A program made the translations under genes and the position numbers. Below, piece by piece: positions 54,701-62,182 of a stretch of DNA of 64,000 nucleotides (position 1 is the stretch's first letter; each line of letters begins with the position of its first letter). The notes below the pieces were generated by a model. The model searched no databases. It saw only the letters and a program-made list of their open reading frames with translations, and had not been told where the DNA came from. This DNA comes from Salinarimonas sp052380005 (GTDB lineage Bacteria; Pseudomonadota; Alphaproteobacteria; Rhizobiales; Beijerinckiaceae): assembly GCA_052380005.1 (NCBI GenBank), contig JBQTCJ010000013.1. The stretch is one strand, 5' to 3'.

Positions 54701-55030
54701 ACCGATCTGGCCGAGGTCCTTGGCGAGGTTGAGATCGCCTTCCGAGGTGAGGTAGCGGCCCGCGAGGAAGGCGAGGCCCAGCCGCGCGAAGTTGCCGAGC
54801 ATCTGCGTCGCCCGCGCGCCCAGGCCCGCTGCCGACGTCGGCGGCGGGTTCACCGAAGGCAGGTTGAAGGCACGCTCCAGCGCCTGGCGCGCCGCCTCGA
54901 CGCCCGCGTTCGGCGCGACCACCTGCGCGACGACGACGCCGCCCGCCAGCGTGAAGCCGGCATCCGCTCCGTGATCGCCGTGGAGCGTGTTGTTGTTGCC
55001 ACCCGTGGGGTTGCTCACCGAGTCGACCAT
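51767..55030 (-). CDS. Giant modular protein of unknown function, paralogue 1
   Basis: 1087 aa, no signal peptide. Order of parts: N-terminal region (1-~215) shared with paralogue 2; four imperfect ~57-aa repeats (about 223-283, 285-343, 345-403, 405-477), the first three ending in (D/G)xIPG and all with a YG(F/L/I) core; a Gly/Asn/acidic linker (~485-545); an amphipathic region, then one hydrophobic segment (616-638, LPFAVAVGTALLGVGTWAFL); then a long helical, coiled-coil-like part (~700-945) and a polar C-terminus. The ribosome site GGAGGA precedes the ATG. I do not recognise it. A single hydrophobic segment plus coiled coil recalls pore/translocator or filament proteins, an analogy only. 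Confidence 0.85.
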   Translation of the reverse strand: MVDSVSNPTGGNNNTLHGDHGADAGFTLAGGVVVAQVVAPNAGVEAARQALERAFNLPSVNPPPTSAAGLGARATQMLGNFARLGLAFLAGRYLTSEGDLNLAKDLGQIGRSVTLLDWQNAQQATWRMGWEPEDMGRDWTPDQRTRFVHGAADLYRLLEDGTIGEDTFSRNMNSLFQRVANMGASGGGELLGPPAPAGRAEAPPTVSYTPPVVIPQAPPEPTVNGTARLTLGGSAYTIENTSEGFRVTNADYGFQAPIAATSLDQARDILKGAWLAGQIPGPTPSESPLTIANQRFSIVGNNGTYGLRDPAGQLIYQLPGRTLAEAAETAHEAYFTDQIPGFPSQDNPLTLGGQRLNITGSHGDYGLILPDGSYGGRFEAGSLSDAARMIETAWLDGVIPGMTPPSRTIDLGDGATVRLVGGPEAGAYGIADAAGELLTRILVENDDGTTRNPASSDEAEAVARNLYRTGGLADLGLAPPAATTSPGQGDDVVLYGADGRPLPPSTAGRDEEATPSAGGGNNGINGGNGNPPVVGTGGPGDEEDPDWNQFERDARFNLEGKGFSNQAIERLVQSWKTAHQNGVSISQLQQRLATTTPNLAQKVNQLIENPASARNLPFAVAVGTALLGVGTWAFLGFANLFPENVRSFLTQGRDMPEVGDTVVDEHVLAGVNAVLSAGYPNMDELLRNPDGTPRDFTDEAEYQEAVGEIQEWKQARAQQAVEVMVGNMAVLQAEVGVLIGSEALADFARRLTNPSTIGVADVQGLLGIGGLGTAQQITTAAHMIQVNIAMHGDAALGIINAQRDSQLAETRDQSSAQASAETAIVTSQIERVGDLLARGPGPAVDVGTNPSVAQLRVALEAYRSFVGELGAAQRQIQDTLDALPDGFDAAARQQLVDARNRLQDRVDAIAGQLTTLTFQIDLLTGNQVGRQENEVNQEVAAGRRAVDLWNARFDTAYTLSEFPSIKAPINSATLFDLVGAVEDLTGRTFDAGSFPRLAQAPMVQLLNEQNPDWVLQVAPERDAPYTDAEAQALRDEALRRAQAGDAANGRDIVVPVDVWREILSGQRQSSRDADFTIPGLVGDGVAA
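54040..54856 (-). repeat. Long direct repeat, copy 1 (within paralogue 1)
   Basis: Two blocks, 54040-54433 (394 bp) and 54521-54856 (336 bp), are base-for-base identical to 57336-57729 and 57835-58170 when read side by side. The 87-105 bp between the blocks differ by substitutions and an 18-bp insertion in copy 2. Confidence 0.93.
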
Positions 55031-55317
55031 GATCGTTCCTCCGGTTTTCTCTGCACGGGATGAATGTATTATGCATTAACCATGAGTTCAACAAACTTTG
55101 AATGCGTTCAAATTATTCACTGACGGAATACATATTCCCCTGGTTGCCGCGCATGCAATCTCTGGAAGCGCTCGCCGTCGCTCCGCGGAGGCGTCGGAGA
55201 AACGGCTCGACGACGTGCCTCGAACGCGAGAGCGCCCGACCTGCGCGGATCAGGTCGGGCGCTCCCGCGTCTCGTCACGTCGCCTGCCGTCGCCGGGATG
55301 ATGCTCCCGGCTCTCGA
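55031..55317 (-). promoter_or_regulatory. AT-rich spacer between the giant genes
   Basis: About 287 bp. The ~100 bp next to the paralogue-1 start (55040-55140) are markedly AT-rich against the rest of the window (runs such as TGTATTATGCATTAACC and TCAAATTATTCA) and most likely hold its promoter. The half nearest paralogue 2 has a strong hairpin (next entry) and is otherwise plain. Confidence 0.55.
55230..55264 (-). terminator. Hairpin after paralogue 2
   Basis: Perfect 14-bp stem GAGCGCCCGACCTG (55230-55243) with CAGGTCGGGCGCTC (55251-55264), loop of 7 nt, 54 bp past the stop of the 1009-aa gene. It separates the two giant genes into independent transcripts. Confidence 0.7.
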
Positions 55318-58300
55318 TCAAGGATGGAAGGGCTCGTAGATGGCCGGGTTGTCCCAGTTCACGTCGTCGCCGGTCAGCCCGGGCACCGCCGGCGTGATCC
55401 GCGGCACCTGGTTCGTCGAGAACTGCAAGGCCGGGTCGACCTCGAAGAGCGGGAACGGCTGGAGCCCGCCCCCGAGCCCGCCGTTCTGGCCGAATGTGAG
55501 CTGCGTGCGCAGGTCCGGCGTGTAGAGCTGCAGCTCGTTGTAGAAATTCGCCGACCACCAGGTGTCGCCCTGCGTGAAGCGGAGGAAGTCTCCGCCGAGC
55601 CCGATCTCCAAGAAGCCAGTCTCGCGGGCGCGGGCGTAGCCGCCGGTGGGCGAGGACCCCGCCGTCGGCGCCGTGGCGTCGATGCGCACGCGGTCGCGGT
55701 TGCCGGTCACGAGGTAGAGCCGTGCGTTGGCGACCACGAGGCGCGCGTCGTTGAATGGGGAGTCGGGGTCCGTCAGGTCGCGCACCTGCGAGGGGTTGAT
55801 GTCGATCGCCGAGGCGTTGGCGCTGATGCCGGTGAGCACGTTGGTGTTCTGCTGGCGCAGGCCGAGCTGCGCGCCGGTGCCGCCGGGCGGCTGCAGGCCG
55901 AGCCGCACCGTCGTGATCGTGTCGGTCTGCGTGCGGTAGAAGAAGTTCGTGTTGAGCCCCAGCGTCAGGTTCTGCCCCTCGGGCGGGCCGAAGTTCAAGC
56001 CGGCCCGGAAGGCGAAGGACCACGGCTGCGAGTCGTCGGCGAGCTGACCGTAGATCGTCGCATCGCGCAGCGGCTCGGCCCGGAAGGGCGGGCGGATCTC
56101 CACGTTGAGCGTGTCGACCGTCCCGTCCGGGCGGGTGTACTCCTCCTGCACGAAGACCTGGCTCGACGGGTTGCCCGCCGCCTGCTGGGCGTCGCGCAGG
56201 GCGAGGAAGAGGTCCTCCGGCACCCGGCGGAAGTGCTCGATCGTGCCGTCGGGGTTGGTCAGCTCGAGCAGGTTGCCGCTCATGTTGTAGAGCCGGTCGC
56301 CCAGGTTGATGCCGGCGACAGCGTTCGTGTAGTTCGCCTCGAGGTAAGCGAGCGGGTCGGCCTGGAGCTGCGCCAGCTCGTCGGCGGCGTTCGCCGGCGT
56401 CACCGCCGGGCCGGTCCGCTGCTCCTGGATGCCGCCGTAGAAGATCGCGCCGCCGGTCGCGCCGATGCCGTTGGTGATCGCGAGCGCCTTGCCGACGGTG
56501 GAGATCGTGGTCGAGAGCAGCTCGCGGAACTGCTGGGCACGCTCGATGGCGTTGCCGCGCAGCGCGTTCCAGTTCTCGGCGCTCCTCCTCAGCCATTGCT
56601 GGAAGGCGTTGAGCTCCTCCGGTGTCGGCTCCTCGTCGTCGTTGTTCGGGCCGTCCGGACCGCCGGTTCGCGGCGGGCCGCCCGGCCCGTTGGTGCCGTC
56701 CCCGCCGCGGGCCGCCCGGGCGCCCGGCAGGAGCGGCGCGTTCGGAGGCACCGCGGGCGGCAGCAGCGGCTGCGTGGACACCGGCGGTGGGGCGGGCGTG
56801 GGCGTCGGCGTGGACGTCGGAGCCGGCGTGGGCGCCGGATCGGTCTCCCACGGGTCGGGGATCGGCGGGTCGGTCGCCTCGGGCGCGCTCGGCGCGAGGC
56901 CGAAGGGCGCGAGCGCGCCCGACGCGAACAGGCTGCGGGCGATGCCGGAGGCCTCCTCGAAGGAGAAGGGATGGCGATCGCCGCCGTTCGCGTCGGGCGC
57001 GCGCAGGCGTAGCAGCAGCTCGCCGTCCGGGCCGACGAGACCGTAGGGACCGCTCCCGCCCGGCCCCATGATGCGCACCTCGAGCCCCGGCTCGAGCCCG
57101 ATCGTCAGCCGGTTCGGCGGCAGTCCGGGGATGCGCCCGTCGAGGTAGAGCGTCTCGATCTGCGCGACCGCGTCCGAGAGGCTCCCCGCGCGCACGCGCC
57201 CGGCATAGTCGCCGTCGGGCAGGACGAGGCCGAAGTCGCCGTGCGACCCGACGATGTCGAGCCGGTGGCCGCCGATCGTCAGCGGGTTCGACTGGGGCCG
57301 GAAGCCGGGGATGTCGCCGTTGAAATAGGCCGCACGCGCCGTCTCCGCCGCTTCGGCGAGGGTGCGTCCGGGCAGCTGGTAGATCAGCTGGCCGGCGGGG
57401 TCGCGCAGGCCGTAGGTGCCGTTGTTGCCGACGATCGAGAAGCGCTGGTTGGCGATCGTGAGCGGGCTCTCGGACGGCGTCGGCCCCGGGATCTGGCCGG
57501 CGAGCCAGGCGCCCTTGAGGATGTCGCGTGCCTGGTCGAGGCTCGTGGCCGCGATCGGCGCCTGGAAGCCGTAGTCTGCGTTGGTGACGCGGAAGCCCTC
57601 CGACGTGTTCTCGATCGTGTAGGCCGAGCCGCCCAGCGTCAGGCGCGCCGTGCCGTTGACGGTGGGCTCCGGCGGCGCCTGCGGGATGACGACCGGCGGC
57701 GTGTAGGACACCGTCGGCGGCGCCTCGGCGCGGCCGCTCGGCGCGGGGGGGCCGACGGGAGCCGGCGGGCCGAGCAGCTCGCCCGAGCTCGCGTTGCCCC
57801 GGTTGGCGACCATCTGGAAGAGCGAGTTCATGCTGCGCGAGAACGTGTCCTCGCCGATCGTGCCGTCTTCGAGCAGGCGATACAGGTCGGCGGCGCCGTG
57901 GACGAACCGGGTACGCTGGTCGGGCGTCCAGTCCCGGCCCATGTCCTCGGGTTCCCAGCCCATCCGCCAGGTCGCCTGCTGCGCGTTCTGCCAGTCGAGC
58001 AGCGTGACGCTGCGACCGATCTGGCCGAGGTCCTTGGCGAGGTTGAGATCGCCTTCCGAGGTGAGGTAGCGGCCCGCGAGGAAGGCGAGGCCCAGCCGCG
58101 CGAAGTTGCCGAGCATCTGCGTCGCCCGCGCGCCCAGGCCCGCTGCCGACGTCGGCGGCGGGTTCACCGACGGCAGGTTGAAGGCGCGCTCCAGGACCTG
58201 CCGCGCCGCCTCCACGCCCGCGTCCGGCGCCACCACCTGCGCGACGAGGACGCCGCTCGCCAGCGTGAAGCCGGTGTTGTTGCCCACCCCTCCGCCGGCC

Positions 58301-58347
58301 GGCGGCACATTGGTCTCGACGCCACGATCCCCCGTGATTCCGACCAT
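55318..58347 (-). CDS. Giant modular protein of unknown function, paralogue 2
   Basis: 1009 aa, no signal peptide. Residues 1-~345 nearly match paralogue 1. The ~57-aa repeats continue to ~485 but are diverged from repeat 3 on. Then come a Pro/Thr linker (~500-540), a Gly/acidic stretch, a helical region with a weakly hydrophobic part (~612-640), and a C-terminal domain (~735-980) rich in alternating strands, such as LTLGLNTNFFYRTQTDTITT and WWSANFYNELQLYTP, which looks like beta-barrel or beta-sandwich and has no counterpart in paralogue 1. The start at 58347 matches paralogue 1 and has a GGGAG ribosome site; the frame runs 31 codons further but into AT-rich promoter sequence. Confidence 0.85.
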   Translation of the reverse strand: MVGITGDRGVETNVPPAGGGVGNNTGFTLASGVLVAQVVAPDAGVEAARQVLERAFNLPSVNPPPTSAAGLGARATQMLGNFARLGLAFLAGRYLTSEGDLNLAKDLGQIGRSVTLLDWQNAQQATWRMGWEPEDMGRDWTPDQRTRFVHGAADLYRLLEDGTIGEDTFSRSMNSLFQMVANRGNASSGELLGPPAPVGPPAPSGRAEAPPTVSYTPPVVIPQAPPEPTVNGTARLTLGGSAYTIENTSEGFRVTNADYGFQAPIAATSLDQARDILKGAWLAGQIPGPTPSESPLTIANQRFSIVGNNGTYGLRDPAGQLIYQLPGRTLAEAAETARAAYFNGDIPGFRPQSNPLTIGGHRLDIVGSHGDFGLVLPDGDYAGRVRAGSLSDAVAQIETLYLDGRIPGLPPNRLTIGLEPGLEVRIMGPGGSGPYGLVGPDGELLLRLRAPDANGGDRHPFSFEEASGIARSLFASGALAPFGLAPSAPEATDPPIPDPWETDPAPTPAPTSTPTPTPAPPPVSTQPLLPPAVPPNAPLLPGARAARGGDGTNGPGGPPRTGGPDGPNNDDEEPTPEELNAFQQWLRRSAENWNALRGNAIERAQQFRELLSTTISTVGKALAITNGIGATGGAIFYGGIQEQRTGPAVTPANAADELAQLQADPLAYLEANYTNAVAGINLGDRLYNMSGNLLELTNPDGTIEHFRRVPEDLFLALRDAQQAAGNPSSQVFVQEEYTRPDGTVDTLNVEIRPPFRAEPLRDATIYGQLADDSQPWSFAFRAGLNFGPPEGQNLTLGLNTNFFYRTQTDTITTVRLGLQPPGGTGAQLGLRQQNTNVLTGISANASAIDINPSQVRDLTDPDSPFNDARLVVANARLYLVTGNRDRVRIDATAPTAGSSPTGGYARARETGFLEIGLGGDFLRFTQGDTWWSANFYNELQLYTPDLRTQLTFGQNGGLGGGLQPFPLFEVDPALQFSTNQVPRITPAVPGLTGDDVNWDNPAIYEPFHP
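57336..58170 (-). repeat. Long direct repeat, copy 2 (within paralogue 2)
   Basis: Partner of 54040-54856; same orientation, about 3.3 kb away. Identical blocks are 57336-57729 and 57835-58170. Flanking sequence on the 5' side of the genes stays ~90% similar to about 58280 and then diverges. Confidence 0.93.
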
Positions 58348-58440
58348 ATCCCCGCTCCCATATATAACCTTAGGTTCGTATATATGATTTAGACGAGCTG
58401 CAGAATACGTCAAGCATGCAATTAACGCATTACGGTTCAT
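58348..58440 (-). promoter_or_regulatory. AT-rich promoter region of paralogue 2
   Basis: A short AT-rich island (CCCATATATAACCTTAGG, TATATATGATTTAG and similar). On the minus strand TTGACG (58408-58413) and TAAATC (58386-58391) are 16 bp apart, a reasonable sigma-70 promoter 39 bp before the start codon. Confidence 0.5.
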
Positions 58441-58475
58441 ACTTAAGGCGTAGGCGCTCCTCCTTCTCCGACACG

Positions 58476-58506
58476 AAAAACCCCGCCGTCCTCGCGGACG
58501 ACGGGG
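58476..58506 (-). terminator. Rho-independent terminator of ilvC
   Basis: In the direction of ilvC, an 11-bp stem (CCCCGTCGTCC with GGACGGCGGGG, one G-U, 4-nt loop) is followed directly by TTTTT (58476-58480 read on the minus strand). It lies 53 bp past the ilvC stop. Confidence 0.88.
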
Positions 58507-58558
58507 CCTCTCGATGGGTTCCGTTGCGCCTGGGTGGCGGCCCGGACGGCCGCTACCG

Positions 58559-59578
58559 TCAGTTCTTCGCCTTGTCGACGAGCGCCTTCTCCTTGATCCA
58601 GGGCATCATCTCGCGCAGGCGCGCGCCGACCTCCTCGATCGGGTGGGAGGCGTTGCGGGCGCGGATCGCCTTGAAGGAGGTCTGGCCGACCTTGTTCTCG
58701 AGCATCCAGTCGCGGGTGAACTTGCCGGTCTGGATGTCCTCCAGGACACGCTTCATCTCCGCCTTGGTCTCCGGGGTGATGATGCGCGGCCCGGTGACGT
58801 ACTCGCCGTACTCGGCCGTGTTGGAGATCGAGTAGTTCATGTTGGCGATGCCGCCCTCGTACATGAGGTCGACGATCAGCTTCACCTCGTGCAGGCACTC
58901 GAAATAGGCCATCTCGGCGGAGTAGCCCCCCTCGACGAGGGTCTCGAAGCCGGCGCGGATCAGCTCGACGAGGCCGCCGCAGAGCACGACCTGCTCGCCG
59001 AAGAGGTCGGTCTCGCACTCCTCCTGGAAGGTCGTCTCGATGATGCCGGCGCGCCCGCCGCCGACGGCGGAGGCGTAGGAGAGGCCGAGATCGTGGGCGT
59101 TGCCGGACGCGTCCTGCGCGATGGCGATGAGGCAGGGCACGCCACCGCCGCGGACGTACTCGGAGCGCACGGTGTGGCCGGGACCCTTCGGCGCGACCAT
59201 CAGCACGTCGAGGTCGGCGCGCGGGGTGATCAGGTTGAAGTGGACGTTGAGCCCGTGGGCGAACATCAGGGCGGCGCCCTGCTTCATGTTCGCGTCGAGG
59301 TGCTCGGCGTAGATCTCGGCCTGGAGCTCGTCGGGCGTCAGCATCATGACGACGTCGGCCCAGCGCGCCGCATCGGCCACGTTCATGACCTTCAGGCCCG
59401 CCGCCTCGGCCTTGCGGGCGGAGGACGAGCCCTCGCGCAGGCCGATCGCGACCTCGCCGACGCCCGAATCCTTCATGTTCAGCGCATGGGCGTGGCCCTG
59501 GCTGCCGTAGCCGATGACGGCGACCTTCTTGCCCTTGATCAGGTTGATGTCGGCGTCGCGATCGTAATACACGCGCAT
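58559..59578 (-). CDS. ilvC: Ketol-acid reductoisomerase
   Basis: Second enzyme of valine/isoleucine synthesis, 339 aa, class I length. The NADPH motif GYGSQGHAHALN (residues ~24-35) and the metal-binding acidic residues in DLFGEQ and ECLHEVKLIVDLMYEGG are intact. The frame extends 36 codons upstream without a start-site reason; the ATG at 59578 (MRVYYDRDADINLIKGK) is the family start. A 16-bp GC palindrome (59600-59615) stands just upstream of its ribosome site; I found no branched-chain leader peptide there. Confidence 0.97.
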   Translation of the reverse strand: MRVYYDRDADINLIKGKKVAVIGYGSQGHAHALNMKDSGVGEVAIGLREGSSSARKAEAAGLKVMNVADAARWADVVMMLTPDELQAEIYAEHLDANMKQGAALMFAHGLNVHFNLITPRADLDVLMVAPKGPGHTVRSEYVRGGGVPCLIAIAQDASGNAHDLGLSYASAVGGGRAGIIETTFQEECETDLFGEQVVLCGGLVELIRAGFETLVEGGYSAEMAYFECLHEVKLIVDLMYEGGIANMNYSISNTAEYGEYVTGPRIITPETKAEMKRVLEDIQTGKFTRDWMLENKVGQTSFKAIRARNASHPIEEVGARLREMMPWIKEKALVDKAKN

Positions 59579-59851
59579 GGTCTCGTTTCCCTTCTCACGC
59601 GGGGGCGCGCCCCCGTCTTCCTCTTCATCGGGGCTCGCCCCGCCCGCTCGCGTTTCGTTGCGCCCGCCGGCCGTTCCGCGCAACATCGCTGCGCGCTCGC
59701 GCTCGCTTGTAGCGGGGATGGCGCCGTACGCAAGGGAGCCTGCGGCGAAAATCGCCGCGACGCCCGCGCGAGGCGGCCCGCGCGACGTGTCACCGATGGC
59801 GTGTTATCCATCGGCGCGGCCGGGCGCAATCGCGAGATCGGGAGAGCGGAC

Positions 59852-60400
59852 ATGAGCGAGACGGTGGGGTACGGCGAGATCGTCGCCTTCTGGGAGGCCG
59901 CGGGACCCGAGAGGTGGTTCTCGAAGGACGAGGCCTTCGACGCCGAGATCCGCGAGCGGTTCGGGGCCACGCACCAGGCGGCGGCGTCCGGGCGGCTCGA
60001 CGAGTGGGAGCTGCTGCCGGAGGGGTCGCTCGCGCTCCTCATCCTGCTCGACCAGTTCCCGCGCAACATGTTCCGCGGCACGAAGGACGTCTACCGCACG
60101 GACGCGCAGGCGGTGCTCATCGCCGAGCGGGCGATCGAGCGCGGGCACCACAGGGCCTTCGCGCCGCCGATGTGCCGCTTCTACTTCCTCCCCTTCCAGC
60201 ACGCCGAGGACCTCGCCATGCAGGAGCGCGCCGTCGCCCTCAACGAGGAGGTCGGAGACGCCGACGGGGTGAAGTGGGCGCGTCATCACCGCGACATCGT
60301 CGCCCGCTTCGGCCGCTTCCCCCACCGCAACGCGATCCTCGGCCGCGAGACGACGCCCGAGGAGGCGGCGTTCCTGGAGGAGAGCGACTTCAGGGGGTGA
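59852..60400 (+). CDS. DUF924 family protein
   Basis: 182 aa all-helical protein. Family phrases are present in order: FWEAAGPERWFSKDEAFD, LILLDQFPRNMFRGT, AFAPPMCRFYFLPFQHAED and HHRDIVARFGRFPHRNAILG. A GGGAGAG ribosome site precedes the ATG. It is a TPR-like fold of unknown function. It is divergent from ilvC and convergent with the LOG gene, 3 bp apart. Confidence 0.9.
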   Translation: MSETVGYGEIVAFWEAAGPERWFSKDEAFDAEIRERFGATHQAAASGRLDEWELLPEGSLALLILLDQFPRNMFRGTKDVYRTDAQAVLIAERAIERGHHRAFAPPMCRFYFLPFQHAEDLAMQERAVALNEEVGDADGVKWARHHRDIVARFGRFPHRNAILGRETTPEEAAFLEESDFRG

Positions 60401-60403
60401 GGC

Positions 60404-60985
60404 TCAAGTCTGCGAACGCTCGACCCACTTGTGCACGACCGGCGGCGTCCAGGCCGCGAAGGCGTCGAGCAGCGCGCCGGGCTCCTCGGCGCGCAGCAGC
60501 ATGCCGCGATGCGCCTCGCGCATGAAGCCCTGCGCCACGACGTGGTCGAGGAAGCGCCCGAGCAGGTCGTAGAAGCCCGCGACGTCGAGCAGGCCGACGG
60601 GCTTCGCGTGGTTGCCGAGCTGTGCCCAGGTCCAGATCTCGAACAGCTCCTCGAGCGTGCCGACGCCGCCGGGCAGCGCGACGAACCCGTCGGAGAGATC
60701 CGCCATCCTGCTCTTGCGCGCGTGCATGCTCTCCACGACGTGCAGCTCGGACAGGCCGTGATGCGCGATCTCCTTGTCGACGAGCATCTGCGGGATGACG
60801 CCGACCACCTCGCCGCCGCGGGCGAGCACCGTATCCGCCACCACCGCCATCAGCCCCACCGAGGCGCCGCCGTAGACGAGCCCGATGCCCCGCGAAGCGA
60901 GCGTCTCGCCGAGCGAGACCGCGGCGGCGCGATAGGCCGGATCGTTGCCCGGGTTCGAGCCGCAGAAGACGCAAATTCGGTTCAT
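60404..60985 (-). CDS. LOG family protein (TIGR00730 Rossmann fold)
   Basis: 193 aa. The signature PGGVGTLEELFE and the N-terminal CVFCGSNPGNDPAY define the LOG (lonely guy) family, cytokinin riboside 5'-monophosphate phosphoribohydrolases that release free bases from nucleotides. MHARKSRMADLSDGFVALP is also typical. Bacterial members probably serve nucleotide metabolism. The start at 60985 is chosen over the upstream frame because CVFCGS must lie near the N-terminus. Confidence 0.92.
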   Translation of the reverse strand: MNRICVFCGSNPGNDPAYRAAAVSLGETLASRGIGLVYGGASVGLMAVVADTVLARGGEVVGVIPQMLVDKEIAHHGLSELHVVESMHARKSRMADLSDGFVALPGGVGTLEELFEIWTWAQLGNHAKPVGLLDVAGFYDLLGRFLDHVVAQGFMREAHRGMLLRAEEPGALLDAFAAWTPPVVHKWVERSQT

Positions 60986-61054
60986 GACGCGGACCTCCGG
61001 TCGTGGGAGAGGCTCTCTAGCGCTCTTCGCGGGCGCTGTCACCCGGCGAAGCGC

Positions 61055-62089
61055 TCACGCGGCGACGACGCGCCGGCCCCGGTTCCAGGCGAGCAGCGGC
61101 AGACCCGACAGGAGGGCGCGCAGCGCGCCGGCACTCTGGTGGAGGCCGTTGACGGAGACCCGCGGCAACGCGTGCGGGTGCGCGGCGTGCTCCGCGAAGA
61201 GATGGCCCGGGCGCGTCGTCACCGCGGTCGCGAAGCCCGCCTCGCGGGCGAGCGCGAACTCCCGCGGGCCGGCGGAGCCGGGATCGCCGACCGGGAAGGC
61301 GAGATGGCGGATCTCCCGCCCCGTCGCCCCCGCGAGCGCGGCGCGGCTCTCGGCGATCTCGCGGCGCGCCGTCTCGACATCGTGCTTGGCGAGCATCGGG
61401 TGGGTGAGCGTATGGGCGCCGAGCGTCACGCGCGGGTCGCGGGCGAGCGCGGCGATCTCGTCGAAGCCGAGGCAGGCCTCGGCGGACAGAGCCGCGACGT
61501 CGACGCCCGCCGCCTCGGCGAGTCGGCGCGTCGTCGCGCGCAGGACGTCCTCCGGCCCGGCGCGCAGGCGCCAGTAGAGCGTCTCGTAGGCCCGCGCCTT
61601 CTCGGCGTCGGTCCCGGCCGGCAGGTCGAGCCCGTCGTGCCGGATGCGCGGGGAGCGTCGCACGGCCTCCTCGAGCTCGCGCCACCAGAAGCGCCCGCGC
61701 CCGAGCGCGAAGTCGCGGGTGACGAACAGCGTCCAGGGCGCATCGCGGGCGGCGAGGATCGGGGCGGCGTGCTCGCGGTTGTCGCGGTAGCCGTCGTCGA
61801 AGGTGAGCACGCAGAAGGGCCGCTCGGGCTCGGGCCCGGCGAGACGGGAGGGGACCTCGTCGAGGGGCACGATCTCGAAGCCGAGCGCGTCGAGCGTGTC
61901 GAGGACGGTGCCCAGGAACTCGGGCGTGATCTCGAGCAGCCGGTTCGGCGAGAAGCCCTCGGGCGGCGACGGGCGCACGTGGTGGAAGGTGAGGATCACG
62001 CCGCGCCCCCGCGCGAAGCGCGCCCAGGCGTGCGCCCGCACGAGGTCGCTGCCGTAGAGCCCGGCGGAGATGATCGCCCGTTTCAGCAT
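61055..62089 (-). CDS. Polysaccharide deacetylase family protein
   Basis: 344 aa NodB-homology enzyme. Motif 1 is LTFDDGYRDN (residues ~95-104) with the catalytic Asp and metal Asp; the metal His pair is in GAHTLTHPML. The N-terminus has no clear signal peptide. It is divergent from the acetyltransferase at 62183, with 93 bp between, and lies at the edge of what looks like an exopolysaccharide locus. Likely target: N- or O-acetyl groups on a surface polysaccharide. Confidence 0.9.
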   Translation of the reverse strand: MLKRAIISAGLYGSDLVRAHAWARFARGRGVILTFHHVRPSPPEGFSPNRLLEITPEFLGTVLDTLDALGFEIVPLDEVPSRLAGPEPERPFCVLTFDDGYRDNREHAAPILAARDAPWTLFVTRDFALGRGRFWWRELEEAVRRSPRIRHDGLDLPAGTDAEKARAYETLYWRLRAGPEDVLRATTRRLAEAAGVDVAALSAEACLGFDEIAALARDPRVTLGAHTLTHPMLAKHDVETARREIAESRAALAGATGREIRHLAFPVGDPGSAGPREFALAREAGFATAVTTRPGHLFAEHAAHPHALPRVSVNGLHQSAGALRALLSGLPLLAWNRGRRVVAA

Positions 62090-62182
62090 CGCCGGGAGCC
62101 CCTTAGGTCGCGCTTAACGCCCCCTCCATACAGTCGCGACGTTATCGATCGGTGCATCGCAGACCCGAAGGACGAGATCCGC

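Noticed and set aside
41382..58347. The idea that the giant genes and the small pair belong to a type III secretion system
   Set aside because: No ATPase, export apparatus, needle or secretin gene is visible in the window; only size, coiled coil and one hydrophobic segment would support it.
59579..59851. A branched-chain leader peptide ahead of ilvC
   Set aside because: I translated the upstream region: it has a GC palindrome but no short frame rich in Ile, Val or Leu codons.
60431..62182. The long upstream part of the frame that contains the acetyltransferase
   Set aside because: It is antisense to the LOG and deacetylase genes, both of which show clear motifs. Only the portion from 62183 is coding.
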